Positions 7,322 through 15,541 of a DNA stretch of 39,488 bases are shown here, piece by piece. The notes under the pieces are model-generated. The model had not been told where the DNA came from. It did no database searches and saw only the letters and a program-made list of their open reading frames with translations. The position numbers were made by a program, and so were the translations under genes. This DNA is from Candidatus Parcubacteria bacterium (GTDB lineage Bacteria > Patescibacteriota > Patescibacteriia > Patescibacteriales > Patescibacteriaceae). Position 1 is the first letter of the stretch. Every line of letters starts with the position of its first letter. Location: the NCBI GenBank assembly GCA_023459655.1, contig JAEWTE010000013.1, positions 1-39,488 of the forward strand. The letters run 5' to 3'.

Positions 7322-8191
7322 ATGAAAGTTTTAATTTTAGGTGGTCTTGGTAATCTTGGTAGTCAACTAGTTTCCAGTGGTCGACAATTAGGTCACGAGA
7401 TTATTAGTTGGGATCAAGCCGAGATTGATTTGACCGATTGGTCCGCCACGGAAGCCAAGCTAGCTAATCATCAATTTGATGTTTTAATTAATACAGTAGC
7501 CTATAATGCAGTTGATGCTTGTGAAACCCAACCCGGTCAGGACTTAGCTTATGTTTTAAACCGTGATTTAGTTGGTCATTTAGCTGTTTGGTGTCGTTTT
7601 CATGACACCACTATAGTTCAATATTCTAGCGACTATGTTTTTGCTGGTGATCAATTGTCTGGCTATATTGAAACTGATCAACCAGCACCGATCAATGAAT
7701 ATGGTCGCAGTAAATTAGCTGGCGAACAGGCGATTATTCAAGAAGGTAAACTGGGGTTAAACTATTATTTAATTCGTACTTCTAAATTATTTGGTTCGCG
7801 TGGCACTAGTTTGACCACTAAGCCAAGTTTTTTTGATATTATGCTTAAGTTGTCAACCACTGAACCAGAGCTCAAAGGGGTTGATGCTGAAGAAAGTTGT
7901 TTTACCTATATTCCAGATTTAGCTCAAACCACTTGGCAATTATTAGCTAATCATCTTGAAAAAGGTATTTATCATATTGTTAATAGTCAACCAGCTACTT
8001 GGTATCAGGCTTTACAAAAATTGCACCAATTAGCTAATTTGACAGTGCCGCTTCGGTCAATTGCCAGTGCTGATTTACCTCGACCAGCTGCTCGTCCGCA
8101 ACATTCAGTTTTATTGATGAATAAATTACCAGTTTTGCGGCCGTATCATCAAGCCTTAGCTGAATATTTAAAGAATTTATTAGATAATTAA
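7322..8191 (+). CDS. rfbD: dTDP-4-dehydrorhamnose reductase
   Basis: A 289-residue RmlD-type reductase. The N-terminal dinucleotide site is GGLGNLGSQL, followed by NTVAYNAVDACE (the NxxAYxxVDxAE-like family motif), YSSDYVF and the catalytic YGRSKLAGEQ (YxxxK). RTSKLFGSRG matches the usual RTSWLYG region with a Lys in place of Trp. It reduces the 4-keto sugar with NAD(P)H to give dTDP-L-rhamnose. It is tightly packed between rfbB and rfbA, which start within six bases of its ends. Confidence 0.95.
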   Translation: MKVLILGGLGNLGSQLVSSGRQLGHEIISWDQAEIDLTDWSATEAKLANHQFDVLINTVAYNAVDACETQPGQDLAYVLNRDLVGHLAVWCRFHDTTIVQYSSDYVFAGDQLSGYIETDQPAPINEYGRSKLAGEQAIIQEGKLGLNYYLIRTSKLFGSRGTSLTTKPSFFDIMLKLSTTEPELKGVDAEESCFTYIPDLAQTTWQLLANHLEKGIYHIVNSQPATWYQALQKLHQLANLTVPLRSIASADLPRPAARPQHSVLLMNKLPVLRPYHQALAEYLKNLLDN

Positions 8192-8196
8192 GTTTT

Positions 8197-8922
8197 ATGC
8201 GTGGAATAATTTTATCCGGTGGTAGTGCCACCAGACTGAGGCCATGTACTAAGGTGACCTCTAAACAACTTTTACCGGTCTATAATCGACCAATGATTTA
8301 TTATCCGCTAAACACTTTAGTTAAGGCGGGTATTAAAGAAATTTTAATTATTGTTGCGCCTGAGCGAGCTGGTGATTATTTAAATTTATTAGGGAGTGGC
8401 CGACAATTTGGTATTAAATTAACCTATGAGGTTCAGGATAAACCGCGTGGTTTAGCCGAATCGTTTATTATTGGTGATAATTTTATTGATGATGATAATG
8501 TCACCATGATTTTGGGTGATAATATTTTTGAAGATGATTTTACTGAAGACATTAAAAACTTTAAAGGCGGTGCTAAGATTTTTGCCAAACAAGTGCCTGA
8601 TCCAGAGCGATTTGGTGTGGTAGAAATTAATGATCAGATGCAAGCCTTGTCAATTGAAGAAAAACCGATTCAGCCCAAGAGTAATTTGGCAATTACTGGT
8701 CTCTATATTTATGATCATCGAGTTATTGAAGTAGCTAAGCAAGTTCAACCTAGTGCTCGTGGTGAATTAGAAATAGTTGATTTGCATAATTGGTATTTAC
8801 AGCGCAATGAATTGGAGGTGGCCATGGTTGATGGTGAATGGGTTGATGCCGGGACTTTTGACAGCTTACTTAATGCTCAGACTTTGGCTAAAGAACGCTT
8901 ACAAAATAAATTAATAATCTAA
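8197..8922 (+). CDS. rfbA: Glucose-1-phosphate thymidylyltransferase, short form
   Basis: A 241-residue nucleotidyltransferase. The N-terminal GGSATRLRPCTKVTSKQLLPVYNRPM contains the nucleotide loop and signature Arg/Lys; LGDNIFEDDF carries the metal-binding Asp; IEEKPIQPKSNLAITGLYIYD and WVDAGTFDSLL are diagnostic of RmlA. It makes dTDP-glucose from dTTP and glucose-1-phosphate. It lacks about 50 C-terminal residues of the enterobacterial enzyme, including the region that forms the allosteric dTDP-rhamnose site, so feedback control may differ (inference). The order in this unit is rfbC-rfbB-rfbD-rfbA. Confidence 0.95.
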   Translation: MRGIILSGGSATRLRPCTKVTSKQLLPVYNRPMIYYPLNTLVKAGIKEILIIVAPERAGDYLNLLGSGRQFGIKLTYEVQDKPRGLAESFIIGDNFIDDDNVTMILGDNIFEDDFTEDIKNFKGGAKIFAKQVPDPERFGVVEINDQMQALSIEEKPIQPKSNLAITGLYIYDHRVIEVAKQVQPSARGELEIVDLHNWYLQRNELEVAMVDGEWVDAGTFDSLLNAQTLAKERLQNKLII

Positions 8923-8944
8923 TTTCAATCCATTTGGCTATATT

Positions 8945-9991
8945 ATGAATACTAAAATTATTGCCACAATTGGTCCACGGTCTTTTGATTACCAAGTCTT
9001 AAATAACTTAATTAATAATGGAGTTGATATTGTTCGTTTGAATTTTTCTCATGCTAATATTGATCAACTTATTACATTAAAGAAGAATTTAAAAAAAATA
9101 AAGCTAGAAACTGGCAAACAAATTTTGATCATGCAAGATTTGCAGGGCCCAAGAATTAGGATTGGTCATTTAAAACAGGAGATAGAACTAATTAACAATG
9201 AAGTTTATGTTTTTACTGGTGGCCGGGCTAGTTTGGTTAATCGAGAAATTCAGATTGACGATCCTGATTTATATAAAGATTTAAAGGTGGGTGAACCGTT
9301 TTTTTTATCAAATGGTGAATTAGAGTTAAGGATTATTGAAATTAAAGATAAAAAGATTTATGCCCGGGTGGAGCGGGGCGGATTATTAATGTCACATAAG
9401 GGTATTAATTTGCCAAATACCAATTTAACTCGAGGTGGTTTAACTAAAAAAGACATTAATGATGTTGAAACAGCTTTAAAATATGGAGTTGATTATATTG
9501 CTCTCTCTTTTGTTCAAAGTGCGGCTGATTTGCGCAAACTTCGTAAGATTATTGGTCAACACCCAGTTAAGCTGATTGCTAAAATTGAACGAGCCGTTGC
9601 TTTGAAATTTATTGATGAAATTATTAAAGAATCAGATGGTATTATGGTGGCTCGTGGTGATTTGGGTATTGAATTACCAATAGAAGATTTACCGATTATT
9701 CAAAAAAACTTAATTCGTCATGCTCATTGGCACGGTAAACCGGCGATTATTGCTACTCAAATTATGACTTCAATGATGAAACATCCTCGGCCAACTAGAG
9801 CTGAGGTTAGTGATATTGCTAATGCTGTGTTAGATGGGGCTGATGCTCTGATGTTGTCTGATGAAACTGCTATTGGTCTTTTTCCTAGTAAAGCGGCCGC
9901 TATTATGGAAAAAATTATCCAGCGCACGGAAGGCTATCTAAATAATAAAAATTATTTGGATAAAAATATTAATGCTTATTATCATCGTTAA
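8945..9991 (+). CDS. pyk: Pyruvate kinase lacking the C-terminal regulatory domain
   Basis: A 348-residue pyruvate kinase; typical enzymes have 470 or more. The barrel motifs are present: IVRLNFSHA (29-37), QDLQGPRIRIG (64-74), the B-domain insert (about 75-160), AKIE with catalytic Lys213, MVARGDLGIELP (234-245), IATQIMTSM (269-277) and PTRAEVSDIANAVLDGADA. The chain ends soon after SDETA, so the C domain that carries fructose-bisphosphate or AMP sites is absent, with no sign of a frameshift in the 3' flank. It should still make ATP and pyruvate from PEP, probably without classic allostery. Its place between rfbA and glycosyltransferases is odd. Confidence 0.92.
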   Translation: MNTKIIATIGPRSFDYQVLNNLINNGVDIVRLNFSHANIDQLITLKKNLKKIKLETGKQILIMQDLQGPRIRIGHLKQEIELINNEVYVFTGGRASLVNREIQIDDPDLYKDLKVGEPFFLSNGELELRIIEIKDKKIYARVERGGLLMSHKGINLPNTNLTRGGLTKKDINDVETALKYGVDYIALSFVQSAADLRKLRKIIGQHPVKLIAKIERAVALKFIDEIIKESDGIMVARGDLGIELPIEDLPIIQKNLIRHAHWHGKPAIIATQIMTSMMKHPRPTRAEVSDIANAVLDGADALMLSDETAIGLFPSKAAAIMEKIIQRTEGYLNNKNYLDKNINAYYHR

Positions 9992-10000
9992 CTTTATTTT

Positions 10001-11029
10001 ATGGCCAAGGGATCATCGGTTTATGTTGGATTTTTAGGTTATGGTCAATCAACTGCTAAATATTTACCAGATTTTTTAGCTAGCCTTCGCCAACAGACTT
10101 TTGCTGATTTAGAGATTATTGATGGTGATAATACGCCACTAGATCAGGCTAATCCCAATCAGATTGTTTTACAAGAATTTCCTGAAGTTCGTTATCTGCC
10201 GGCTGGGGCCAATCTTGGTTTTGCCAAGGGCTATAATCGATTATTTAATTTAGCACTACAAGAAGGGGCTAAATATTTTTTAGTGATTAATCCCGACGTT
10301 GTTTTACAGCCAGTAGTTATTGAAAAATTAGTTGATTATTTAGACGCTAATCCAGAGGTGGCTGCAGTTATGCCTAAAATTTTGCGTTGGGATTTTAGTA
10401 ATAATCAATTAACTGATCGGGTTGATAGTTTGGGGGTTGGTTTGACTAAGCAAGGTTCTTTTGTTGATCTTGGTCAAGGTCAATTAGATGATAAGCGTTT
10501 AGTGGAACCACAAGCGATTTTTGGTTTTACCGGTGCTGGTGTTTTAATTCGTTTGAGTGCTTTAACTTCAGTCGCCTTTGATAATGGTCAATCTGTGGAA
10601 TATTTTGACGAATTGATGTTTATGTATAAAGAAGATTGTGATTTATCTTATCGTCTGCGACTGGCTGGTTGGCAGATTATGTTGTTGCCAGAGGCGGTTA
10701 TTTATCATGACCGGACGGCCACTAAGGTTGGTCAATCAGCTTGGAGTCAATTGCGTTATCGTCGCCAGGAAAGTAAATTGATTCGTCAATGGTCTTATTT
10801 ACATCAGTTAATGATTTTTATTAAATATTGGAATTTACCGAAAAGTTTGGCTAGTCGCTGGCAAGAATTATTTTATCAGAAAAAACGATTATTAGCGGCG
10901 ATATTGTTTGAACCATTTGTTTTATCTGGTTGGCGCAAATTGTGGCAGCAAAGACATTTAATTACTGCTCGTCGCCGAGCTTTAGTTATTAAAATTAAGC
11001 CGTTGTCTTTAGAAGACTGGCGGCAATAA
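10001..11029 (+). CDS. Glycosyltransferase family 2 protein (1 of 4)
   Basis: A 342-residue GT-A-fold transferase. It has the nucleotide-binding start (VYVGFLGYGQSTAKYLPDFLASLRQQ), GANLGFAKGYNRLF, the metal-binding INPDVV, and the acceptor-side acidic motif MYKEDCDLSYRLRLAGW. A basic C-terminal third (Arg/Lys/Trp-rich) may sit at the membrane. Such enzymes add one sugar from a nucleotide donor to a growing glycan; given the local dTDP-rhamnose genes, rhamnosyl transfer is plausible but unproven. It begins nine bases after pyk and ends four bases before the next GT2. Confidence 0.88.
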   Translation: MAKGSSVYVGFLGYGQSTAKYLPDFLASLRQQTFADLEIIDGDNTPLDQANPNQIVLQEFPEVRYLPAGANLGFAKGYNRLFNLALQEGAKYFLVINPDVVLQPVVIEKLVDYLDANPEVAAVMPKILRWDFSNNQLTDRVDSLGVGLTKQGSFVDLGQGQLDDKRLVEPQAIFGFTGAGVLIRLSALTSVAFDNGQSVEYFDELMFMYKEDCDLSYRLRLAGWQIMLLPEAVIYHDRTATKVGQSAWSQLRYRRQESKLIRQWSYLHQLMIFIKYWNLPKSLASRWQELFYQKKRLLAAILFEPFVLSGWRKLWQQRHLITARRRALVIKIKPLSLEDWRQ

Positions 11030-11033
11030 ACCT

Positions 11034-11897
11034 ATGCTTGATTTAGCTATTGTTACAGTACCCTTTAAGGTTAAAGAAAAACTGCGAGCCAATTTACGGC
11101 AATTATTGGCCAGTCAAGTTGATTTTAGTTTTGAAGTTTGGGCGGTAGATAATAATTCTGGTGATGGCACGGTGGAGATGTTGCGTCAAGAATTTCCGCA
11201 AGTTCATGTTATTGTTAATCCTGATAATCGTGGCTTTGCTAAAGCTAATAATCAGGCTTTGCGCGAGATTCGGGCCCGTTATGTTCTATTGCTTAATCCT
11301 GATATGTTGGTTGAGCCGGACACTTTACAGCAAATGATGGAATGGGTTGAGGTCAATCCGCAAGCGACCGTAACCGGCTGTCATTTGATAACAGAAACCG
11401 GTGAGACATTATTGCATGTTCGTCGTTTTCCAACCTTGATTGATCAATTAGCTATTGTATTAAAATTACCTCATTTTTTCCCCAATATTTTGAATAATTA
11501 TTTAAGAGCTGATTTTGATTATAGTCAGCCGATGGCAGTTGATTCAATTAGGGGTGGATTTTTTTGGATTAGAGCTGATGAAACTGGTCAAGTGCCGCTT
11601 CTAGATGAGCGTTATTTTGTCTGGTTTGAAGAGGTTGATTATTGCCGTCAAATTAAGCTTTCGGGTGGTCAGGTTTGGTATACGCCAGTGGCTAATTGTC
11701 TTGATTATGTTGGCCAGAGTTTTAAACAAGTTAAACGCGGTCGGACGCAAACTTATTTTCGTCAAAGCATGATTAAATATTTTGCTAAATGGGAGCCATG
11801 CTGGCAGTCGTGGTTACTTCGCCTAGCCTGGCCAATTGGCACTAGCTTGGCAGTGATTGGCGAAAAATTTAATTTTCATGGTCGAGCTAAAACTTAA
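11034..11897 (+). CDS. Glycosyltransferase family 2 protein, rhamnosyltransferase-like (2 of 4)
   Basis: A 287-residue GT2. Visible motifs are FEVWAVDNNSGDGTVEML, NPDNRGFAKANNQAL, LLLNPDMLVEPDTL, SIRGGFFWIRAD and YFVWFEEVDYCRQIKLSGG. The spacing, with RGGFF and FEEVDYC, is like WbbL/RfbF-type rhamnosyltransferases, which fits the upstream dTDP-rhamnose genes, but the donor is an inference. It has no clear membrane segment. It lies in the middle of the four-GT2 run with a four-base gap on each side. Confidence 0.88.
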   Translation: MLDLAIVTVPFKVKEKLRANLRQLLASQVDFSFEVWAVDNNSGDGTVEMLRQEFPQVHVIVNPDNRGFAKANNQALREIRARYVLLLNPDMLVEPDTLQQMMEWVEVNPQATVTGCHLITETGETLLHVRRFPTLIDQLAIVLKLPHFFPNILNNYLRADFDYSQPMAVDSIRGGFFWIRADETGQVPLLDERYFVWFEEVDYCRQIKLSGGQVWYTPVANCLDYVGQSFKQVKRGRTQTYFRQSMIKYFAKWEPCWQSWLLRLAWPIGTSLAVIGEKFNFHGRAKT

Positions 11898-11901
11898 TAT
11901 T

Positions 11902-12981
11902 ATGACTACTTACAAAATTGCCACTATTTTGATTAATTATAAAGAATATGCCAATAAATATTTGGGGGATTGTTGGGCTAGCTTAGAAAAGATTAAGCTG
12001 GCGACTGATGATTGGCAGATTGATCACACTATTTTTATTGTTGATAATCAATCAGATGAGGATACTTATCAAACTTTGCAGACAATGGCCCCGACAGCCC
12101 GGTTAATTCGTAACGCTACTAACGACGGTTTTGCTAAGGGCAATAATGATGCGATTGCCATGGCTATGGCCGAAGGCTGTGATTTTGTCTGGGTGCTTAA
12201 TATGGATACGATTATCGAACCAGACAGTTTAGTTGAACTACTTAAATTAATGATTAATAACCAAAAAATTGGTGCAGCCCAATCATTGTTAAGATTATGG
12301 CCTGATCAAGCTTTGGTTAATAGTCTTGGTAATTCAACTCATTTTTTAGGCTATGGTTATTGTCTTGGCTATCGTCAACCAATGTCTCAACTTAATTTGG
12401 ATGAGTTAAATAATCAACCGATTGCCTATCCGTCAGGCGCCTCGGTCTTGTTTCGTTTGACGGCTTTGCGCCAAGTGGGTTTATTTGATGAAACTTTTTG
12501 GATGTATAATGAAGATCAAGATTTAGGTTGGCGGTTGTGGTTAGCTGGCTGGGATTGTCGCCTGTCAGCTTATTCGCAGATTTACCATAAATATGAATTT
12601 AGCCGTAGCAGTGGTAAATACTATTGGTTAGATCGTAATCGTTTATTATCTAGTTGGAAAAATTATCATTGGTTGACGATTATTGTTTTATTGCCAGCTT
12701 TATTAATTAGTGATTTGGTTCTAGCGTTTGTATTTTGGCGAGCTGGACGGTTAAAGCATAAATTAAAGGCTTGGTGGTATTTTATTAATCCACTAAACTG
12801 GTTAAAACTAATTAAGACTAGACATCAATCACAACGATTACGACGAGTGACTGATCGATCAATAATTAAGACTTTTAGCGGTCGAATTTTATTTCAAGAA
12901 GTTGATTCACCAATTGTTAGGGTTGGTAATTGGTTTTTAAATTTGTATTGGCAAGTTATTAAATTAATTATTGTTTGGTGA
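11902..12981 (+). CDS. Glycosyltransferase family 2 protein (3 of 4)
   Basis: A 359-residue GT2 with TIFIVDNQSDEDT, NATNDGFAKGNNDAI, VLNMDTIIEPDSL, PSGASVLFRL and MYNEDQDLGWRLWLAGWD. Around residues 255-276 there is a hydrophobic segment (LTIIVLLPALLISDLVLAFVFW), so it is probably membrane-associated. An in-frame ATG at 11857 inside the previous gene gives a longer product, but the ATG at 11902 lies four bases after the upstream stop and begins directly before the family's first beta-strand, so it is preferred. The donor and acceptor sugars are unknown. Confidence 0.87.
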   Translation: MTTYKIATILINYKEYANKYLGDCWASLEKIKLATDDWQIDHTIFIVDNQSDEDTYQTLQTMAPTARLIRNATNDGFAKGNNDAIAMAMAEGCDFVWVLNMDTIIEPDSLVELLKLMINNQKIGAAQSLLRLWPDQALVNSLGNSTHFLGYGYCLGYRQPMSQLNLDELNNQPIAYPSGASVLFRLTALRQVGLFDETFWMYNEDQDLGWRLWLAGWDCRLSAYSQIYHKYEFSRSSGKYYWLDRNRLLSSWKNYHWLTIIVLLPALLISDLVLAFVFWRAGRLKHKLKAWWYFINPLNWLKLIKTRHQSQRLRRVTDRSIIKTFSGRILFQEVDSPIVRVGNWFLNLYWQVIKLIIVW

Positions 12982-12982
12982 T

Positions 12983-13801
12983 ATGGATATTAGCGTTTCA
13001 ATTGTTAATTATTATAGTCAAAAAGTCATTTATCGTTGTTTAGAGTCATTGCGTCGGAGCAATTGGCACAATTTAGAGTATGAAATAATTTTGGTAGATA
13101 ATTCTAATGAATCGGATCTAGCTGCGGTCATTGCTAAGGATTGGCCGGAGGTTCGCTATATTGCCAATAGTAATACTGGTTATGGTGCCGGTAATAATTT
13201 AGCTTTAAAGCAATCATTGGGTAAATATTTTTTAATAATGAACCCAGATACAGTGGTTGAGTCAGATTCAATTTGGCATCTTTATAGTTTTATGGAAAGT
13301 CATCCGCAGGTTGGGGTAGTTGGTCCTGGTCAGCGCAATCTTGATGGTAGTCGTCAGGCTTCTTGCTATCGTTGGCATCGATTGATTACTCCATTTTGTC
13401 GTCGCTGGCCATGGCTGTCAAGATTTTCTTTGGTCAAAAATGAATTAAGCCGGTTTTTATTAACTGATATTAATTTAGAACAATCTTGTTCAGTTGATTG
13501 GTTATTAGGGTCATTTTTATTGGTTAGAGCGGCGGCGATGCGTCAAGTTGGTTATTTTGATGAACGTTATAAGCTCTATTTTGAAGACACTGATTTATGT
13601 CGTCAATTATGGTATTATGGTTGGCAGGTTGTTTATTTTCCGTTAGTTGAAGTTTTGCATAATCATCAACGAGCCAGTGCTCAATTAGCTTGGTATAAGG
13701 TTCTAAATAATCGAGTTGGACGGCAACATACTTCATCTTGGATTAAATATCTTTTGAAATGGGGTCCGTTTGCTTCAACTCATATTCCTAAAATTAAATA
13801 A
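12983..13801 (+). CDS. Glycosyltransferase family 2 protein, WbbL-like (4 of 4)
   Basis: A 272-residue GT2 with SVSIVNYYSQKVIYRCLESL, EIILVDNSNESDL, NTGYGAGNNLAL, FLIMNPDTVVESDSI, VDWLLGSFLLVRAAAM and LYFEDTDLCRQLWYYGW. The order and the GYGAGNN and GSFLLVR motifs resemble WbbL-type rhamnosyltransferases. An upstream TTG at 12971 overlaps the previous gene and adds four residues; the ATG at 12983, one base after the preceding stop, is preferred. The galU start follows four bases after its stop. Confidence 0.88.
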   Translation: MDISVSIVNYYSQKVIYRCLESLRRSNWHNLEYEIILVDNSNESDLAAVIAKDWPEVRYIANSNTGYGAGNNLALKQSLGKYFLIMNPDTVVESDSIWHLYSFMESHPQVGVVGPGQRNLDGSRQASCYRWHRLITPFCRRWPWLSRFSLVKNELSRFLLTDINLEQSCSVDWLLGSFLLVRAAAMRQVGYFDERYKLYFEDTDLCRQLWYYGWQVVYFPLVEVLHNHQRASAQLAWYKVLNNRVGRQHTSSWIKYLLKWGPFASTHIPKIK

Positions 13802-13805
13802 AATC

Positions 13806-14672
13806 ATGCGTAAAATTACTAAAGCCATTTTACCGGTTGCCGGTTTTGGCACCAGGTTTTTACCAGCCACCAAAGCTCAACCTAAAGAAATGTTGCCGGT
13901 AGTTGATAAGCCGGCCATTCAATACTTAGTTGAAGATGCTGTAGCAGCTGGTATTGAGGAAATAATCTTTGTAACTGGTCGAGGTAAACGAGCTATTGAA
14001 GATCATTTTGATTATTCATTTGAGCTAGATAAAACTTTAGTTGAAAAAAATAAATTAGAACTAGTTAAGCAAGTCCGTCAGATTTCGCAGATGGCTAAAT
14101 TTTCCTATGTTCGTCAGCCATTGCCACTAGGTGATGGTCATGCTTTATCTTGTGCGGCTCATTTAGTCTATGATGAACCAATTCTAGTTATGTTTGGTGA
14201 CACTCTTTATGATGCAGTTGAAGGACCAGCTAGCCAGGTTTTAAGAACTTTTGCCAAATATGGTGACCCAGTGATTGGTTTGTCAGCCGTACCTAAACAC
14301 GAGGTTGATAAATTTGGGGTGATTGATGGAATAGCTTTAGATGATCGTGTTTATGAAATTAAAAAATTCATTGAAAAACCAACGCCTGATCAAGCTCCAT
14401 CTAATTTAGCAGCAGTTGGTATTTATGTTATAACTCCAGAAGTTTTTTCAGTTTTATCCAAAATGAAGCCACGGCTTAATGGTGAATTAAGATTAGCGGA
14501 TGCTTTTAGCCAAATGTTAGCCGATGGTCGGCCTCTATATGGTCAAGAACTTATTGGGACCTGGTTGGATACTGGTGATAAACTTGGTTTTATTAAAGCA
14601 ACTATTCAATTAGGATTGAAAAATCCAGAGATTGGGGCTGATTTAAAAAAGTTTATTAATGGACTATTATAG
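13806..14672 (+). CDS. galU: UTP--glucose-1-phosphate uridylyltransferase
   Basis: A 288-residue GalU. The N-terminus AILPVAGFGTRFLPATKAQPKEMLPVVDKP holds the nucleotide loop and signature Lys. VTGRGKRAIEDHFD, LPLGDGHALSCA, MFGDTLYD (metal Asp), FIEKPTPDQAPSNLAAVGIYV and WLDTGDKLGFIKA are all typical. It makes UDP-glucose from UTP and glucose-1-phosphate, so it competes with RfbA for the same substrate in this operon. A TTG at 13770 inside the previous gene would add 12 residues; the ATG at 13806 matches family N-termini. Its stop overlaps the end of the convergent PEGA gene by six bases. Confidence 0.96.
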   Translation: MRKITKAILPVAGFGTRFLPATKAQPKEMLPVVDKPAIQYLVEDAVAAGIEEIIFVTGRGKRAIEDHFDYSFELDKTLVEKNKLELVKQVRQISQMAKFSYVRQPLPLGDGHALSCAAHLVYDEPILVMFGDTLYDAVEGPASQVLRTFAKYGDPVIGLSAVPKHEVDKFGVIDGIALDDRVYEIKKFIEKPTPDQAPSNLAAVGIYVITPEVFSVLSKMKPRLNGELRLADAFSQMLADGRPLYGQELIGTWLDTGDKLGFIKATIQLGLKNPEIGADLKKFINGLL

Positions 14673-15536
14673 ATCTAGTGAAAATAATCCGGTTGTTGAG
14701 GCGATTTGTCCGTAAAAATAGAGAGTGTTTGCTTTTTTGTTAATTGCTGATAATCCTAATTGATCAACATCGGCTAGTTTCCAGATAGAGCGATTTTGTC
14801 GATCATCTAGTTCAATTAGTTGCCAGCCCTGATTATGTCCAAAGATTAGATAATTTGAGGTATCAGGTAGACAAATTAATTGATCAATTGATTGGCTGAA
14901 TCGACCAAGCAGGGTGGTAGTTTTTTTATCTAAATCGGCTAACCATAATTCAAATTGCTTAGTATAGGCAATTTTTTTATCTGGTAATTGACAAGCTAGT
15001 CGAATAAAACGGCTGTCTAACCAATTGTCAGCTAGGCTTTTTTCGTCCAGTAAGGCGGTGATGGTGCTAGTTGTTAAATTTTTATTAGCTAAATTAAGAT
15101 CAGACTGATCAGTTGGCCAATCGACTGTTGTTAGATTACTGCCAAGTGGTAGGTCAGCTAATTGTTGTGGATTAGACTGTTTAAATAAGCGAATATTTTT
15201 AGCAAAAGTAGTTTCGGCTGGTCGAATGACTAGGGTTTTTTGCCAGTTATGATAACCAGTTAGTGATAGATTAATATGATAACTACCTGGTCTTAAATTT
15301 TTTAATTTAATTGGAGTAATTAGTTCTTTGGGCTTACCTAACCAAGCTTTTATTTCTTCAATATTGATTAAAGCCCCACTTGGTTCAGTTTTTATTTCTA
15401 AAAGTCCGGTTCGTTCTAATTTTAAATAACGCCAATTGATATGATAGCCAGCGGCGTATGTTAAAATTAGTGGAGTGATAACTAAAAACAATAGAATGAA
15501 AAGCCTGGAAAGCCACAGACGTTGGCGAGCAGTCAT
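14667..15536 (-). CDS. Membrane-anchored PEGA-domain protein
   Basis: A 289-residue protein with one N-terminal membrane segment (about residues 11-29) and a PEGA domain at about 43-112, seen as TGLLEIKTEPSGALINIEE, TPIKLKNLRPGSYHINLSLTGYHNW. The remaining 170 residues have repeated short hydrophobic strands with aspartates (WLADLDKKTTTLLGR, LIFGHNQGWQLIELDD), suggesting a beta-propeller-like fold. PEGA domains occur in surface or cell-wall-associated proteins; the function here is unknown. It starts five bases after the murA stop, so murA and this gene form an operon, which hints at an envelope role. Confidence 0.8.
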   Translation of the reverse strand: MTARQRLWLSRLFILLFLVITPLILTYAAGYHINWRYLKLERTGLLEIKTEPSGALINIEEIKAWLGKPKELITPIKLKNLRPGSYHINLSLTGYHNWQKTLVIRPAETTFAKNIRLFKQSNPQQLADLPLGSNLTTVDWPTDQSDLNLANKNLTTSTITALLDEKSLADNWLDSRFIRLACQLPDKKIAYTKQFELWLADLDKKTTTLLGRFSQSIDQLICLPDTSNYLIFGHNQGWQLIELDDRQNRSIWKLADVDQLGLSAINKKANTLYFYGQIASTTGLFSLDL

Positions 15537-15541
15537 AATTA

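Noticed and set aside
9992..10000. Frameshift as the cause of the short pyruvate kinase
   Set aside because: Only nine bases separate its stop from the next gene, so there is no room for C-domain remnants.
11857..11901. Longer start of the third GT2 inside the preceding gene, and TTG starts at 12971, 13770, 31273 and 36004
   Set aside because: Each adds residues outside the family core and overlaps the previous gene or leader, while an ATG at the expected family start follows closely.
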